Source: Stichopus chloronotus (lineage: Eukaryota; Echinodermata; Holothuroidea; Aspidochirotida; Stichopodidae). Taken from it: a stretch of DNA of 64,000 nt. Every line of letters starts with the position of its first letter. Position 1 is the first letter of the stretch. Positions 62,101 through 64,000 of the stretch are shown here, one piece after another. The DNA is taken from assembly GCA_021234535.1 (NCBI GenBank), contig CM037849.1:13621526-13685525 (forward strand). Reading direction: 5' to 3'. The translations under genes and the position numbers were made by a program. The notes beneath the pieces are model-generated. The model made no database searches. It saw nothing but the letters and a program-made list of their open reading frames with translations, and was not told the origin of the DNA.

Positions 62101-62940
62101 TGGCCATCAATACTGAGTGCGTGGCTGCGACAGCAGTTAGCCTATAGGTGCTTTTCTGTACTGTGCATTCAGCCCTTGACATGCCATACTACAGTACAAT
62201 GTTCACTGTCAGCATACACAGTACGTACTGTACACATAGCCTAGCCATTCAATGTGTGTTATTGCAGTGAATGGCTGCGTATAGTGTCTGTTTCTGTGAC
62301 TTCAGTGTACTTGTACAGTATCGTGCCAGAGCACTGCTAATAGTTTGTATTTGGTATTTTTACACTGTCCCAGGGTTGCAGCTAGACAAGTTCTAGTGAC
62401 TGGCTCAAAGTAAAGGAAGTAGTCTTTTCTGATGGGGTCCAGAGACTTACACCAAGATCCCTGATGGGGTCCCACCAGGGGTCCAGGGACAACACCTCAC
62501 TAGGGTTTAGGGATCAGTCCCCCCTAGAGTGCTCTGTCTTGCACAACTAAAGAAGACGGTTTCTCTTGTTGTATTTACTGCATGTTGTGAAGTAAGTGCC
62601 TGGCGTTAAGGTGTAAACTCTGTGATCGCGAATCTTGGGAGGGAATTACTAGTTCCAGGCTCAGACCTTTAGGCACCACCCCCACAGCTACAGTATAAGT
62701 ACCATACTGTGCTGTATGTGTTTGGATGTAGTTGACTGCACCCATTACTGTCATGTACAGTGCACTGTTCGGTGAATGTTGCATGTACAGTATTGCTCAT
62801 CTTCACTGTTCAGTACTTTACAGTTACATTTTACTGATCGAGTAATCTGCAGACTTACCGTAAGTACTGGTATTGACCCATTTTTGATTCCTTGCCGTAG
62901 GCAGGGGAATCTATGCAGTCATGATGTCGTGTGTGGGTAT
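59180..62940. other. Non-coding stretch rich in CTGTA/TACAG words
   Basis: Words such as TACTGTACAGTA, GTACAGTACT and ACAGTACGTACTGTAC recur many times, most densely at 60350-60430 and 61740-62860. An isolated 32-bp exon-like segment (59961-59992, acceptor ACCACAG, donor GTAAAT) is weak. Two long T tracts lie at 61147-61198. No RNA gene recognised. Confidence 0.45.
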
Positions 62941-62945
62941 GTATG

Positions 62946-62969
62946 GGTGTGTGTGTGTGTGTGTGTGTG
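62946..62969. repeat. (GT)n microsatellite at the edge of a dispersed repeat
   Basis: A GT run directly followed by GACGGTTGCTCG and the dispersed repeat described next; the microsatellite may belong to that element. Confidence 0.9.
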
Positions 62970-63130
62970 ACGGTTGCTCGTAAACACTCTATCTCAAGAA
63001 GGGTAACTCTGAGTATTTTCATTTTTGGCATGTAGGTTACCCATTTTGAGTAGATGATCCCTATTGTTTTTGGTGTCCAAATCTTGCATATTAATGAGGT
63101 TATGGGGTAAAACATAAAAAATTTTAAAAC
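62970..63130 (+). repeat. Dispersed repeat, copy 1
   Basis: The unit includes CTATCTCAAGAAGGGTAACT, GTAGATGATCCCTATTG and TTTTTGGTG. The segment around 63034-63078 recurs at 63958-64000 with similar order (GTAGGTGATCGCTATTG, then CTTTTGGTG). No ORF is inside. Class unknown. Confidence 0.6.
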
Positions 63131-63589
63131 TGCCCTAGTTCCTTATCCATGGGTCAGATTTGTTTTAAACTTGACAAGGTTGTCTGTTATTAACAGGTTC
63201 ACGACCCTGTGAAATTTAATGCTTATCAATAGAGAGGAAGGGATCATTTGTCACTATAAAACAATAATAATAGCCTAAACACCATTATTGTGGTTATTTT
63301 AAACTACCGTACGAATATATATTGATCTACATTGTGCAATAGCAGATGTTTATTCTCTCGCACACAGTTAACTCAATGGGATTGCTCCCTACAGTACTGC
63401 ATTTGTAACTTAGTGAGTAACTTCTCGTGTGGGGGGCTAATAAGTTGTCCAGAGAGAGAGTCTTGGTATGGGAGGTCATGGGGTCAGATAGAAAAGCATG
63501 TAATGGAATGTTAATGGGTTTATGAAAAAAATGAAGAAAATAAAAAAACCATCTGTTCTGTCATTTATTTGGATAATATCAATATCCAG

Positions 63590-63827
63590 AGGAACAGCTG
63601 GTAGCAGAACAAGGTTTCTTAACAATCAAATTGGAGTGCTTTCAATCATATTTCACAATGTCGGAAAAGATGGAGGAAGCAAAAATATTGCGGAGGAATC
63701 ATAACTTAGGGTCAACTTACCAGGACTTTGAGTGTGTTAAAAGCTACTTGTAACAAGGAAGAAATTATCCTGGTGGTTTACGAAGAATTTTGAGGTAAAT
63801 ATGGCAGACAAGCTGAGTTCAGATGAG
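63590..63827 (+). CDS. Possible first coding exon of another gene
   Basis: Acceptor AATATCCAG ends at 63589 and donor GAG with GTAAGG begins at 63828. The exon would end with ATG 63801 and nine codons (MADKLSSDE) in phase 0; the ATG has a good context (A at -3, G at +4) and the upstream in-frame TAA is at 63738-63740. Two other frames are open over much of the exon, one of them for about 53 codons to a TAA at 63751, so the coding frame is not settled. The gene would continue beyond the window. Confidence 0.35.
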
Positions 63828-63957
63828 GTAAGGTTGAGTTATTTGATTCAACTAACAACAGGCAAGACTAGAAGCAGCATTGATTACTTGTGTGTTTCTT
63901 GGAGCTCAGAGATAATGTTGACTGATTTCATACCTTACTCATACTGTACTTGATATG

Positions 63958-64000
63958 TGGGTTGTATGGCCTGGGTAGGTGATCGCTATTGCTTTTGGTG
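63958..64000 (+). repeat. Dispersed repeat, copy 2, cut by the window end
   Basis: Matches 63034-63078 (GTAGGTTACCC-type start, then TGATC-CTATTG and TTTTGGTG) with several mismatches. The rest of the copy lies outside the window. Confidence 0.6.

Overview
This is a 64-kb stretch of an animal nuclear genome. It is AT-rich and dominated by non-coding DNA, microsatellites, poly-G/poly-C tracts, intron-like sequence with GT..AG signals, decayed retroelements and MITEs. The clearest gene is a deuterostome-type TMEM200-like membrane protein, and the retroelements include a Penelope-like element. Together these point to a marine invertebrate deuterostome, with an echinoderm (sea cucumber or sea urchin) as my best guess. 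No prokaryotic gene organisation, rRNA, CRISPR array or convincing tRNA was seen.

Layout. 1-33 kb is gene-poor. It holds several long AT or GTT microsatellites, a non-LTR retrotransposon scrap (~3.6 kb), a TTAA-flanked MITE (family B, copy 1, ~9 kb), a 33-bp minisatellite (12.55-13.29 kb), a broken Penelope-like element on the minus strand (13.56-14.64 kb), a second TTAA-flanked MITE family (family A, copy 1, ~17 kb), an AT-rich element with inverted ends (23.8-24.2 kb) and MITE B copy 2 (~26.4 kb). A near-perfect palindromic element rich in CCCATATGGG lies at 32.9-33.1 kb. The TMEM200-like gene has one long coding exon on the plus strand (34026-35732), preceded by a strong splice acceptor and two upstream ORFs.

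36-55 kb is again repeat-rich and gene-poor. It contains one possible micro-exon (43.8 kb), MITE A copy 2 (46.0-46.4 kb), a pair of inverted arms at 50.5/50.9 kb, a ~2-kb foldback-like element (51.2-53.1 kb) whose arms carry a minisatellite, and a second, partial, opposite-strand copy of the CCCATATGGG element (54.5 kb).

55.5-64 kb has a different texture, with few poly-G tracts and many CTGTA/TACAG words. It probably holds a small multi-exon gene on the plus strand: exons at 57263-57338, 58286-58510 and 58944-59035 join in a consistent phase 1 and would encode an acidic protein with an IKEEPE SUMO-site-like motif. The first exon of another gene may lie at 63590-63827. The window ends inside a second copy of a dispersed repeat that also occurs at ~63.0 kb.

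No pathway-like grouping of genes is visible. The main new material is the set of paired, internally reproducible mobile-element families, which can be defined from this window alone, plus two gene models.
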